Shown here: positions 23,459-34,984 of the stretch, piece by piece
Numbering within the stretch: the first letter of the stretch is position 1
How the letters are laid out: each line of letters starts with the position of its first letter
NCBI GenBank assembly: GCA_014058105.1
Contig: JACGCM010001538.1
Coordinates: forward strand, 496,001 to 560,000
Source of the DNA: Kingdonia uniflora
Lineage: Eukaryota > Streptophyta > Magnoliopsida > Ranunculales > Circaeasteraceae
Direction of reading: 5' to 3'
Length of the DNA: 64,000 nucleotides
Notes under the pieces: generated by a model
What the model saw: the letters and a program-made list of their open reading frames with translations, nothing else
The model's database searches: none
Told to the model about the DNA's origin: nothing
Translations under genes and position numbers: made by a program

Positions 23459-23526
23459 AATAATATTTATACTCTTCTCTAGTGTCTATGTTATACTAAA
23501 CTGATAGAATAAAGTATTATCCAACA
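23459..23526 (+). repeat. Copia element G: 3' LTR, remainder
   Basis: This is the continuation of the LTR interrupted at 16010. It ends ...ATTATCCAACA, comparable to the reverse complement of B's LTR start. Together the two pieces give about 246 bp, close to B's 268 bp. The exact end is uncertain. Confidence 0.5.
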
Positions 23527-24685
23527 TAATGTTTTTTTTAGAACTAATAAATAGGTATCCCTTATATTATTCTATGTTACATATAATAGCACTTAAACGA
23601 TTGCATTTTTTGTGAATGTTATTATAAGTTGACATTTATGGCATTTTTTAAATCAATGCTATCATATGCTAGACTTTGCGTAAAAAAACACAAATGCACA
23701 ACGAGGACTACTAGCATACGCTATCGTTAAAGAAAAACATCGTGAAATAACTAACACTTCAAAAGTAGAAGCTACTCCTTCCACGACTCTAAATTCTTAA
23801 CCCATTCTTTCTCTGCCCTAACCTTATATCTCTATTCTTTTCAAATCTTAAGAGCATCTCTACCTTTTATCGGTTCCTACATCTTCCAATGTCTATTAGT
23901 TAGGTCTCTCTCTCTCTCTCTCCTATAATAAAGATTTATAGGGAAATTTATGTGTGATTCCTTGTACCAGATCTAAAATTGGATTCTAGTGACTGATGTT
24001 GTTGCTTCAAATTTCACCCGAGGCATTCTCTTCATTACTATGGGAAGGTACCCTCTTTTCTTACTAGTTTTGGTGCAAGGGGTTTTGGGATGGACTTTGC
24101 TTGTGTGGAATTTTGTTGATATAAGAGGTTAAGAGGTAAATTGGTTTCTTCCAATTTCGTTGCTTAGGGCTCAAGTCTAAAATTTCCTTATTAGATTTTA
24201 ATACTTATTGTAATGATTTAGTAGTATGTAAATTTTGGATTCTTACTAGCATACTAAAATGAGGGAGATAGAGATCTTAGATGACTAGTGATTTGCAGGA
24301 TGTATGTTGATGGATATAACATAGTTTTTTTGGGGAGAGATCTTAAATGATGGGAAAACTTTACAAGAGCGTTATGCTTTGATTACACTCTTTATGTACG
24401 TGCATTTCAGTAAGGTATACATCAAACTTCTTCAAATGTTTGTGCTCTACTAATATCATTGCAGACCAATGGAATTAGTCAAGGAAAACATGGTTTGGAG
24501 ATGTTTGCAATTGTTGAAGAAGTTAACGAAGGCCTATAGATTAATTAAGAAGTTCTAAAAAAAAAACCAACCGTAACTTTTTCCATGACGTCCATTGCTT
24601 AAATAATGTCCCTTTAAGGTTTCAAGTGGCACATGTTTGTATAATCGTAAGCTTGCTTCTTGAAGAAATAGATCTTGTTATGGCT
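23527..24685. other. AT-rich sequence without recognised gene
   Basis: I see no protein or transposon similarity I can name. A CT microsatellite lies near 23909-23922. The stretch around 23590-23700 has MITE-like AT-rich palindromic wording, but I could not define ends. Confidence 0.4.
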
Positions 24686-25534
24686 CATACTACAACAAAT
24701 AAGGGTTTTAACGTCATTAATTTAATGACGTTAAAGGGTTTTAATATTATTTTCCCATGTGACGTGAAAAGCGATGACTTGGAAAATACAGGCTTATCAA
24801 CGTCATTTGTAAAAATAACATTAAAGATAATTAATAACTGACGTCGTAAATATTAATTCTGGTGCCCAACCAGTTCATATGTACTATGAACGTCAATAAA
24901 TAATGTCATTATGAAATGATGTAGTTCATCTCTTTAACGTCACTTCCTGTGTGACGTGGTAGTATTTTTGTGCATTATTGATGCCATTATTAAACTTACA
25001 TCATTTCTTTGAAGAAAAAGAAGAACTAATATTGCCTCTGATGCATTTCTATTCTCCTTTACTTTCCACCCCGTCTGGAGGCTAAAAAAAAAATTACATA
25101 AGCAGAAATATAAAAGATCTCAATCAAGCAACACTGAATTGATTAACATAAGCAATGTAATAATTATATGATAAAAGTTACAGTTTGAGATAAGCATTAT
25201 TCATATAAATGATTACAAAGAGAGACCGCGACAAACTTATAAAAGAGTTTCCTTTGCATCAATGTGATTTCAATACCTGTAAGAATGAACAAGTAAGAAT
25301 TTATTAGCTAAAAATACAAAACCTCAAATTTCATTCCTTCATCAATTCCCATGTATAATACAACTTAAATGCATGCCTAGTGTGTAACTAAAGTCATATC
25401 GCAATAAAGGGGTAATATTTTGAAAAATCCTTTATATCAATGTGAATTTAATGCAAATATAGGTTAAATTTGAGATAAAAAAATACCTGTAACAAAAGGG
25501 AAGCATCAAAGGGCACATTTAGAAGAATGCTAAG
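24686..25534. mobile_element. CACTA-like DNA transposon, copy 2, left part
   Basis: The left end CATACTACAACAAATAAGG is a one-base-deleted form of the copy-1 terminus. It is followed by the same subterminal ACGTCA/TGACGT array. The block at 25225-25280 matches copy 1 at 12540-12620, and the last 50 bp match 12780-12830. Insertion of element C interrupts it at 25535; it resumes at 40729. Confidence 0.68.
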
Positions 25535-26307
25535 TGTAATGGCCTAATTCTGGGATTTAGATTTAGCCTTTATACCATATATACTCGGAACGTTCAAGCG
25601 CAATAGATAACAAACAACAAGATGGTTTAGCGTGGAAAACCTTTGAATAGGTTAAAAACTACGACCTTTCTTAAGGATTTAGAGAAAGTGACGGTGATCT
25701 TATTGAGATTGCTAATTTATTACAATGAGTATTCTGAGAATGTAAGATAGTAGAATAGGAATCCTTTCTGTGTCGAATGTTCCGTCCCTCATCTGCAGTT
25801 CTCTAAGTCTTTTTATAAGTTCTCTGATATGACCGTTTGATGACCATAAAGTTCCTTAATGATGGACGTTACAAAGTGAGTGTAAGATATTCTTTGTCCA
25901 AGTTGTGTAACGTTCTGATATTAACTGTTGTTCAATGGCTCTATTGCTGTCTGTGTGCTTCGTGTAGGTCAAACCATTGGTGCAGAGGTTGAAAGTGACG
26001 TCTCGAGCTGAGTAGAGTTGGTTACGTGCTGAGGTCGAAAATGACATCTCGAACTGAGTAGAGTTGGTTACATCTTTGCTCGTATATCGTGTATGCCGAT
26101 GAGATCGAGGACAAAGTCTAAGTCAGAGATACGAAATAAGCAATTATAAGACAGCTCTCAATCAATAGCATAAGGGCTGTCTGGGGTGAGTGGTATTGGT
26201 TGAGAAGTTTGTGTTGTATGTGCCACGTCCTCTGTTTGTTGGGTTCAAAAGTTTATCTGAAGTTCGAATATAAAGCATGAGCTCGAGATGCGAAATAAGC
26301 TACTGCA
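25535..26307 (-). repeat. 3' LTR of element C
   Basis: This 773-bp LTR reads TGTAATGG...CTACTGCA on the plus strand. The first 206 bp match 40523-40728. On the minus strand it starts TGCAGTAGC directly after a purine tract. A minus-strand TATAAAA at 25811-25818 is a candidate LTR promoter. Confidence 0.85.
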
Positions 26308-26323
26308 ACCGCCCCCTCTCAGC
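26308..26323 (-). other. Polypurine tract of element C
   Basis: The minus strand reads GCTGAGAGGGGGCGGT followed by the LTR start TGCAG, nearly identical to the tract in element A. Confidence 0.78.
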
Positions 26324-26540
26324 CAACAGTACGAGAATGATTGTAGGCGAGTGGTATTGGCAGAGAAGTGTCAATAAATATTGTAGTTATATCGTGGCTT
26401 CATTTCTAATGTTAGTTCATGAATCTTTGATGGTGTCTGTTAAGTTTCCTATAACCAGTGACTGAAGTCAACTATTGGTGCATGGAGAATTTATTTGACG
26501 TTGGGAATTTGTAGAGTCAGCTTTGAATGTTGATATGTGT

Positions 26541-26549
26541 ATAAAAGGT
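26541..26549 (+). promoter_or_regulatory. TATA box of aux-C1
   Basis: TATAAAAGG lies 71 bp upstream of the ATG at 26612, on the strand opposite gag-pol. It is the clearest of the aux promoters. Confidence 0.6.
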
Positions 26550-26611
26550 ACTCAGAATTAAGTTGTGAGGAGCAAACCCTTCGTCTCTATTTTCTGCCTC
26601 AGTGGTTATTG

Positions 26612-26950
26612 ATGGTGATGACTAGGACTCAGGCCCGAGAGTCTAGGATCTGAAGGAAGATGGAGGAATTGCGTATCAGGTATTTTGGTTATTAACTGCT
26701 GCATCTACCTACTCCAATTCCTGTGTCTCCCAATTTTTACCGTATGTCTTATGAAGAAGTGATAGTGGCAGAGGATGATTACTGCCAAAAGATACGCTTT
26801 CATTACTTGGTTATATTGGAGGCGGAACGTCGTAACAGTTTTCGTCGGCTAGCGGAGGAGGCTGTTACAACTGAAGATGAAGTGGCAGGTGTTCGGCCAA
26901 GGGAGTCTCAGCGATATCCTGTTAATGAGTGGGTCTTGTTAAAGAAATAA
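26612..26950 (+). pseudogene. aux-C1: small accessory gene, two stops
   Basis: 112 codons, unknown function. It starts MVMTRTQARESRI, meets a stop, then RKMEELRIRYFGY, a second stop, and runs open to 26950 (including CQKIRFHYLVILEAERRN and FRRLAEEAVTTEDEVAG). It aligns over its length with aux-E1: KM-x-x-L-x-I-x-x-FG, then (I/L)RFH(Y/F), then an alanine/glutamate-rich helix ending E-(D/G)-x-VA. The N-terminus also resembles its neighbour aux-C2 (MVRTRSQRTQ), showing a tandem duplication. No signal peptide or membrane segment is seen. I do not recognise a known domain. Confidence 0.6.
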
Positions 26951-26959
26951 GGCCTTATT

Positions 26960-27173
26960 TCTGTCTCTAGCATGCGGGGAGGTAAAGAGGATGCAGAGGA
27001 TCATTTTCTTCCATGGACCATAGCTCTTTGGCCATGAAGAAGATCTTTCATCTGTAAAAATTTCATTCTCTCTGTCTCTAGCATTCGGGGAGATGAGGAG
27101 GATGCATAGGATCATTTTCTTCCATGAACCACAGTTCTTTGACCATAAAGAAGATCTTTCCTCTGTGAAAGTG
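26960..27173. repeat. Direct duplication, period 111 bp
   Basis: Two adjacent copies, 26960-27070 and 27071-27173, begin TCTGTCTCTAGCAT and share most of their sequence. They lie just downstream of aux-C1, possibly in its 3' untranslated region. Confidence 0.75.
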
Positions 27174-27736
27174 GTTTTTCGACTTCCATGCGTCTTGTAG
27201 CATGGGATCAAAGTTTGTCTGTTGTGTCTATGAACTGGTTGTCCCAGGAAAAGGGTTTCGAGCTGATACTTGATGTAAATTGAAGTAATCTGTAAAGTCT
27301 CTATTGTAAAGTATTATGTAATAGTAATTTTCAGACTGAATAAAATATAAATTTTTCTGTTATGATGATATTGTGTCTTCGAGCTCTGTTATTTTTTCCT
27401 TTTTGCTTGTATCGTAGGAGTATAGAGGAATAGATGTTTATAGGTGTAAAGGATGGTATTGAGGGTTGGGGCGAAATTTAAAGTAGGCCGAGTTGTTGGT
27501 GCGAACTGGATGTCTCATATTTATATGAGCTATATGACGGGTTGAGAGGAAATGGTGTGTGAGACTATTTGGTGAGGTATCGTCATGGCTGTTGTCATGT
27601 ACATGTCTGAAGGGATATTTTGTGTTATGGAGGAAATGAGTTGTCACGATATTCTGCATATATATTCTGCTCTTCGCATAAATATTTTATGAGGAGAATT
27701 TGTAAGGTGATTGATTCTGAAGATATCTCCCTTTTT

Positions 27737-27747
27737 TCTATAAGTAG
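27737..27747 (+). promoter_or_regulatory. TATA box of aux-C2
   Basis: TCTATAAGTAG lies about 60 bp upstream of the ATG at 27799, the same spacing as at the other aux genes. Confidence 0.5.
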
Positions 27748-27798
27748 GGCTTTCATGCTATTGTTATTTGTATTGTTCTGGAGTTGTTGCATTTGAGC

Positions 27799-28158
27799 AT
27801 GGTGAGGACTCGCTCTCAGCGTACGCAGTAGGCGGCAGATGGTAGGTTTCATATCAAGATTGCAGAACTCAGTGAACATTATTTTTGTTACTTGCCGTAT
27901 GATGATGTGCTTCTGGAATGGCCATTGAATCTGGTTAATTTGGATGATGAGGGCAGGCGTGTCGAGCATGATCGTTTCGTTTGGTGTAGTATATTTTGCA
28001 AATCTCTGTTGGATCCCTGTATACTAGAGCTGACTGTACGAGAGCTTGCGTGCGATATGATTGTGGAAGAGGAGGCAAAGGCGGCGAATGGGGAGTTAAT
28101 TCTGTGCGGGAAGCCGAATCATCGGGGTTGCTTTAGATGCAGTTGGGGAGCTCGGTGA
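27799..28158 (+). pseudogene. aux-C2: second small accessory gene, one stop
   Basis: 119 codons with a single in-frame stop after MVRTRSQRTQ; the frame is then open to 28158. The conserved elements are the RTRSQ-type start, a short amphipathic segment before an aromatic turn (FHIKIAELSEHYF), a leucine/aspartate-rich middle (LLEWPLNLVNLDDEGRR), and the C-terminal helix (LTVRELACDMIVEEEAKA) that parallels the end of aux-C1 and aux-E1. The C-terminal extension NHRGCFRCSWGAR has two cysteines and is unique to this copy. Unknown function. Confidence 0.58.
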
Positions 28159-28607
28159 GTTTGAAGTTATGAGACTTTGTCTAGAGTAATCTATTTTGTG
28201 GTAGTATCTTATAGTTTTTGAATAAATATAAGAAGAGAGATTGAGGGAGAATAAAGTATGTTGTGTTTCGATCTGATTTGAATAAAGTATTCTATTATAT
28301 TTGCTGTGTACATATATTGTGTATGATTACTATAGGATTTTAACAACTGTAGGGATATCTTCAAATTTTGAAATTTGAGCTATTTTTAGGAATGGTTGTA
28401 CGATCTTGGTAGAGTATAAGTAAGATGATTGGTAATTATTGGTACTGGGCTAAGAAAAGGTGTAGGATTGGTAATGTTAGATAACAAAGATAAACGTTAT
28501 CACAGAAGTCATGATAATGCTGTGAAACAAAAAGACGTGCCTGTAGTAGCAGTGGGGATGATCGACATGTGTCAGAAAGAGCCGCCATTTCAGAAACTGA
28601 GGGAGAG
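28159..28607 (+). other. Spacer upstream of the aORF-C promoter
   Basis: AT-rich, with no recognised coding similarity. It probably contains the 3' end of aux-C2 and upstream promoter sequence of aORF-C. Confidence 0.4.
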
Positions 28608-28615
28608 TATAAAAA
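28608..28615 (+). promoter_or_regulatory. TATA box of aORF-C
   Basis: TATAAAAA is followed within 30 bp by a candidate start region and, at 28832, by a GT splice donor (TACAG/GTTGG). This mirrors the promoter-exon-intron layout in A, E and F. Confidence 0.5.
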
Positions 28616-28639
28616 TTCCTATCTTTCTCCCTCATAAAT

Positions 28640-31600
28640 TGTTTATATTTTAAGAGAAAGAAAAAAGTGGTATGCATATCATTGTCAAGGAGAGGAGGCG
28701 TTTGAGTGCTGATTGCGTTTTGAGAAGAAAATTTTCATCGAGTGATAGGAGGTTGTCGGAGAGACGACAGGAGCGCTCGTTGTCGAAGAGACATCAGGGT
28801 AAAGTGGAGGATTCCTGTTCAGCAAGTACAGGTTGGTGATGCAAAATTTTTGTTTGATTGATTTTGAAAGTATTCTGTGTTATGGAGTATCTGTATAGTC
28901 GATTTTAGAAACTAGGATTTTTAGGGGATTTTTAAAATAAGAAGAATGGGAGAAAGTCTGTAATGTAAGATTTGTGGTATATATTGTTTTTAGAGAGATA
29001 AAGTATGTTTGTTGGAGAAGAAGAGATAAATTTTGAAATGTTTTGATTTTGTCTTTTTGTTCTAGGATTTGGGGAAATAGGCGTGTTGATTGGGTAAAAA
29101 GTATGTCTGTTTATTTTGTTTGTGATGTAGTGTTAATGATAAAATATGTCTTTGTATCTGTAGGTTCAGTATGCATTCTAAACCTAATATTCCTGCAAGT
29201 AGTCTCGTCTGATTTCGAAGAAACGTCGTCTTCGGGGAGGAGAAACGAGAGTAGTGTAATGGAGGAAACTGTTAATAGTGTGGGGGCGATGACAGAGGTA
29301 GTGGGGCCCAGTAGATCTGAGGGTGTGAAGGAGAATGAGGACGAAAGAGAGGAAGAAAGAGTCTTTGTCATATACCCAGAGGGGGTAGATATAGGGAAAT
29401 AATACTTAAAATATAGAAGGAAATGTACAAGAGAGCGAGGTAGGTATGTGAAGGACCAAGGTCTTTGGTTCAGAGCCTATGTCCCCAAAAAAGGGAGGGA
29501 AACAATGTATTATCAGGTTCCTTGTTTAGAAAAGTGGAAGAGGGATAGAGGTATTAGTAGGGGGTGAGCCTGTCGTATTACAATGGGCTTAGGTTATCGG
29601 GCCCAAGTGAGGATTTTTTATGTTTTTTGAATCAGGTTGAATATGGCCTTATGATTCCGCTGACCCTCTTTTAGAAAAGGGTTATGAATGCGTTACAGTG
29701 ATGCCCTGCCCAATTGAATGGGAATGTTTATAAGATAATGAGGGTGTGTAAGACACTGAACAAAAAATGGATGAGGGAAGGGACTGCGAAGCAGTTCGCA
29801 GTGAGGATGTCTTAAAATTTTATAAATTGAAGTATATGGAGGGTCAAAATAGTGGTTACCTGTATATTGACTCGGCGATGCCAAAATTCTTTGATTTTGA
29901 GTCTGCGGGTAGACCATGGAATGACCATCTTGTGTGGGTTGAGGGCAGCTGTTTGCAGGTTCCAGATGAACCAGCGCTCGAGCTGAGCAATAGATATTAT
30001 AATTCGAGTAAGTAATGTTGACCAACCTTCGAATAGTTGATAGCTATGCCCTCATGTCTATATGACTGATATTCTTGTTCTTTTGTATTGGTAGAATCCA
30101 AACCGCTCGCTACTCTGGATAAGACTAGTCTGTTCGATTGTATTGCTTGTGACCAGGATGAGCTAACAGAGGTACTCAATGAATTGGGTATCCGAAGACA
30201 TAAATGAGTAGATTCGATAATGTTAAAAGTTCAGTGTGCTTACGAAAAGCGAGCAATGGCCAAGGGGAAAGCTGAAGAGACTGTCGCCGACTTACTGAAT
30301 CCTCAACCTTTTGTTCCATAGACTACCAAGCGGCTTACCCGTAAATCTCGTAAGCCAGCGCAGCACAGAGATTCAACTGCTGAGGTTGTGCTTGCAGAAC
30401 AAGAGATCGTAAAGCCTGTTGCTGGTGGCGTCCAGGAAAAACTTGAAGTGAGCGTGTCCGCGGTTGGGGATGTTGAGAAGAGTCTGAAGAGGAAACGGCC
30501 TGCTGAGGAGGATGGTAACTAAACTTAACCTCATGTTGCTGCCAAGATGAGAAAGTTGGAACGGCGGTATTGTCATATGGACGGGACTAATTCGTAAAAG
30601 CTCGAGGATGAGTATCTTGAGCACACGTTCGCGGTATGTGGCTTAAAAATTGTTTACTTGATGTTGCTTGCGAACTGAGTGAAACTGTTGAACTGATTCT
30701 TCTGTTTTATTATATTGGCAGCTGTCTATGATGCTGAAGGGGGCCGACAATGCTTGGACAAGTGAGGCTAAGAATTTGAGGCTCTGACTCTGAAATTCGA
30801 GGTTCAGTCAGCTCGTGTGAAGGAGCTCAAAGTTAATCCTCAGTTGGAGAGAGATAGAAAGGCTACGGATGCTACTACAACTGTAAAAAAGTACAGTGAG
30901 CTATCAAAGCATGATAAGCTCATGTCTGAAGTGGTTGCGGCAGCCTTAGTGGAAAGGGATCACTTCATTAATTCGTACTATTATTTCGGGTTGAATGTTG
31001 ATGATGTGGCTTTGGCTCGGAATGGTAGGTATGCGGAGATCGTGCTCCCTGCTAAAGAGGAACATATGGGTGATGATGCTGCTGGTGTAGCTGAGAAAGT
31101 TTTGAATCATTCTCCAGGAAGTGCGGAGGTAGTTTGTACTATTGAGCAGACAGTGGACCCTATGTTGGAACATGCTGAAATAGTCCTCTCTCCAGGGAAA
31201 ACACTGAAAACTCCTTATGAGGTAGATATTAGCAAGCCTCTTTAGACGTTCTGCGGTATCTTGTCTTTTGTTTTTCAGTTCGTGTGACTTAGATTGTGAC
31301 AGTACTCTGTATAATCGTATACTATTTTTTCTTTCGAGTGATATTTTAAAATATGTTGTTCATGAATGTTGGTATTGAAATAAGAAATCTATTATCTGTG
31401 TAGGAGATAGAGCATTTCAGAAAAATGAACTCTGAGTTAAAGAAGTCGTTGAGTAAAGCGAGGGACTCTGCGGCCCGTATTCAACATGTACTTAACAAAA
31501 CTGAATACGAGAGAAGAAAATTTAAGTTAAATTCAAAGAAAGCTTTTAAAGAGTTATATGATCTGCAATGTAAATATGCTAAGATAAAAGTAGAAATAGA

Positions 31601-33961
31601 TGAAGTGTTAAGAAAGGAAAGGGGAGGATTAGTTCGCAAACCGAGAGAGTTTGTCTATTTTAACGACCCGAGTGATAAGGCGAGGTGTCAAAGCATGATA
31701 TTAACACTGACCATGAACTTTGAGGTTGAAATAGATAGTAAACGAGGATTAAAAGAGGCTTATGTAGAGCTGTTGAGGGAGAGAGGTGTAGTTCCATACC
31801 CAGCTCGTGTTATGTTTTTAGCTCAAGAAACACGCAATCATCATAGATTTGAAGCAAAAAAAAATTTCTGCTCGGGATCGTGTGTCTGTTGTCTGGGGTG
31901 ATGTAGAACATTTATCTGATGTCTTTGGCTTTATGTAGGATCGGAGGGTCATGAGGATTACGATTTTTAGGATAAGGAAAGAGCAAATAGAGGTTCAATC
32001 GCAATTAGAGGGTGAGGTGAAGGGGTTACAGGATGAGCTATCGCAGCACGTGGAGCAAAAAATATCTTTAGCAGTGCGGCTATCGAAAGAAGTGGTTGCT
32101 CGAATGAAGGTGGAGGCGAAACTAAGAGCTTTAGGTGTGCTTCTGAAAAATACACAGCATAGGTTGTACGAAGTACAAATGATATTGACGGAGCATCTGC
32201 ACCCATCGCGAGTAAAGGTCGCTGCTCGAACGAAGTATGAGCGTCACATAGACATTGTTACTGAGTTTAATGGAGGAGAATAGTCTAGGGTAGAGAACGT
32301 TTTTAGGAAGTTCGTAAAGGAATATGAGAAGGATTTTGAAGTGGAGAATGCCAAAGTAGAAAACTTGGGGTTTATCCATGGCGGATGGGGAATTACTGGT
32401 GACCACCCCCTTCCTAGGTCGTGGAGGGGGGTCGTCAGAAGAGGAAGAAGTCGAGTGTCTGATACCTCGAACGCGGTGCCAATCACGCCAACATAAGGTT
32501 ATGACCTTTATCACACCGATAGACGTGTAGGTATCTCATGGGAAGACAGTGAGAGGCAAGTTGCGGTCGTCTCCTGTCTGGAAGAGTCGCAAATAAAGTA
32601 TTTTTGTCTTCTAGTGACTAGTCCTTCATACCCTTTGATGATAAATATAATATGTGTTTTGTGAGAACAGGATGGTGTATCTGACTTATGCAAATACTAT
32701 GTTCTTGATGTAGTTTTGTCAACTGTTATATGTGCTCAGTTGTTATGAAAAAAAAACTGTTGTAAATGTAATTTATTATGCATAGGTGGACCTATCTGCT
32801 ATACAAGATCAGTGCGACGCATTACGTGTCGAGAATAAGCGAATGCGTGCTGAGCTAAGTTCAAATCAGTGTGTCATAAAAGGTGTAATTGAAGGAGAAG
32901 AAAAGTTGAGGGAAAAAATGATTGAAAAACAGCATGAGAAAGAAGCAGTATTATCTACTAGTTTGAGAAAAATAGAGAGTTTAGAAGAAAAGATAAGGGG
33001 AAAGTGCGTCGTGGTTGGAAGTGGTTCGGGACGAGCTGCTCAAGAAAGTGTTGAATTACTGTCGGTGCAAACGCAAATTGCAGAACTATTAGTTGCATTA
33101 GAGGATGAAGGAACTAATGTGAAGGAGTTGCAGTTTCAAGTGAATATGTATGAAGCGGAGTTAAGCGATGTTAGAGCTCATGCTCGCAAATACGAAGCAT
33201 TATGGTTGGTTTACTGGGTTACGGGAATGAAGGTGGAGGAGATTTTCACCCAACAAAATGAAGCCTTAAAGGAGGACTGGAACAAAATATGCGATTTAGA
33301 GCAGCTTTCGCAAGTACGGCAATTGGATATTTTGTAATATCAGTCCGAAAATGACAGACTTCGGAGCGCGAATACAAAGCTGGAGGAGGATCTGTTACAG
33401 TTAGAGATAAGTTATGTTACAAAGAGGGTAGAGTGTGCAGGTTATGGAAATTCGGTGTCTCCGATTTACCATATGGACGATCTCGTGACAGCACTGGAAG
33501 TTTGGAATTCAGATGTGCGTCGTGCGAAACGACGAGTAGACGATCGTTACAAGCAACTGGAAGATGTTCTAAAGGAAGCACATCATAAGTTGAGCGAGCT
33601 TCTTCTTAGTAAGTAGGTAAAAAATGAGGCGGGTAGAAGTCACGAGAGGGAGATGGTCGCTGTAGTATCGTTTTTCACGACTGAATTGAAGAGATTGGGA
33701 GCAGAGAGTCAGAGGGTATATGATGGTTTGACTTCTGAAGGTGTTGAATGCAAGATGGATGTAATTCGAACTGTATTTTTAAAACCCATGATCTCCCAGA
33801 TTGGATCGTTGAAGTAGAGAATGATCAGAGAGGGAAAAAAGATTGTTGTGGGGAGGATACTCGAATTCATGGCTCAAAGCTTACGTAAATGCGGTGTAAA
33901 GGATGTGGCAGGACCTTCTACAGTTGGTAATGAATTAAGTAATAACTCTAGTGAAGAATAA
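28640..33961 (+). pseudogene. aORF-C: accessory gene with long coiled coil, broken
   Basis: This is the longest of the opposite-strand genes. After a leader exon (to 28831), an exon from about 29200 encodes SDFEETSSSGRRNE and an acidic stretch. The central domain follows at 29700-30007 (VLKFYKLKYMEG, then MPKFFDFESAGRPWNDHLVW), homologous to the FYEMM...FDLC-x-x-GRGW region of A, E and F. Donor/acceptor pairs are seen at 30008/30095 and 30634/30722. The remainder, to 33961, is mostly predicted coiled coil: ELKKSLSKARDSAARIQ, DQCDALRVENKRMRAEL and QLEDVLKEAHHKLSELL. It ends VAGPSTVGNELSNNSSEE. Stops at several points break it. Whether 31404-33961 belongs to the same transcript as the first part is an inference. 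Function unknown; a structural or nuclear role would fit. Confidence 0.58.
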
Positions 33962-34104
33962 GCAATGAGTTGTATGTGTACGCACAATGGATAAAAGGAA
34001 ATATGTATGTGTAAAGAAATAGTTAAAGATAAATAGTGAACTGTACTAACCATGTGAGGTACCAATGATAATGTATGTAAAGAAATGCGATATGTGATTG
34101 GGTT

Positions 34105-34868
34105 TGCGAAAGTGCTAAACGATCTATGATGCATGAGATGATCTGTTTGGCCGAAGTGGCGAATGATCCGTGATGTAGTTTAGGTTATTGATTTGGCCGA
34201 AGCAACAAATGACCTGCAATTTGTTATAAAAAATTTATAGGGCAATCGAACACAAGTATTTCATTGGTGTAAGATTGATGTACGGTGCATGAGTTAGATA
34301 GATCAGTTTAGCCGAAGCAACAAATGACCTATAATCTAGTTTAGATGGTCGATTTGGCCAAAGCAACAAATGACATGTAACATATATATAGAAATTTTGT
34401 AGGGCAATCGAACACAAGTATTTCATTGGTGTAAGATTGACGTATGCTGCATGTGTTAGATAGATCAGTTTGGCCGAAGTAACAAATGACCTGTAATGTA
34501 GTTTAGATGGTCGATTTGGCCGAAACAACAAATGACATGTAACCTGTATATAAAATTTTAATAGGGCAATCGAACACAAGTATTTCATTGGCATAAGATT
34601 GACGTATAGCGGATGTATTAGATAAATCGGTTTGGCCGAAGCATCAAACGATCTGTAATGTATTAGATTATCAATTTGGCCAAAGCAACAAATGATCTGT
34701 AATATGTGTATCGCAATTTTGTAGGGCAATCGAACACAAGTATTTTATTGGTGTAAGATTGACGTATAACGAATGTGTTAGATAGATCAGTTTGGCTGAA
34801 GTAACAAATGATCTGCAATGTATTAGATGATCAATTTGGCCAAAACAACAAATAATATGTAATCTGTG
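34105..34868. repeat. Tandem repeat of about 162 bp in element C
   Basis: The phrase GGGCAATCGAACACAAGTAT recurs near 34240, 34402, 34564 and 34722, giving a period of about 158-163 bp over nearly five copies. Each unit also contains two copies of TTTGGCCGAAGCAACAAATG (with variants). It lies between the end of the aORF and the end of pol. Tandem repeats in this part of plant Tat/Ogre elements are known and can seed satellite DNA. Confidence 0.85.
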
Positions 34869-34984
34869 TATAATAGAACGTACCCAATTGTCTTGATCAA
34901 ACAGTAATCTTTATTGATGTGAGCTCATCATACGAAATGACAAACTAATTTGGGGAAAAGTACATTGTGACAGAAACGTTATCT

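Noticed and set aside
29043..29200. N-terminal extension of aORF-C upstream of SDFEETSSSGRR
   Set aside because: The hydrophobic translated sequence is probably intron; no counterpart occurs in A, E or F.
34235..34729. 164-codon minus-strand ORF with internal repeats
   Set aside because: It is a translation of the 162-bp tandem repeat. The repeat length is a multiple of three in some units, so the open frame is incidental.
34105..34868. CRISPR-like regularly spaced repeats
   Set aside because: The units are long, contiguous and degenerate in a plant retrotransposon, with no spacer/repeat alternation of CRISPR type.
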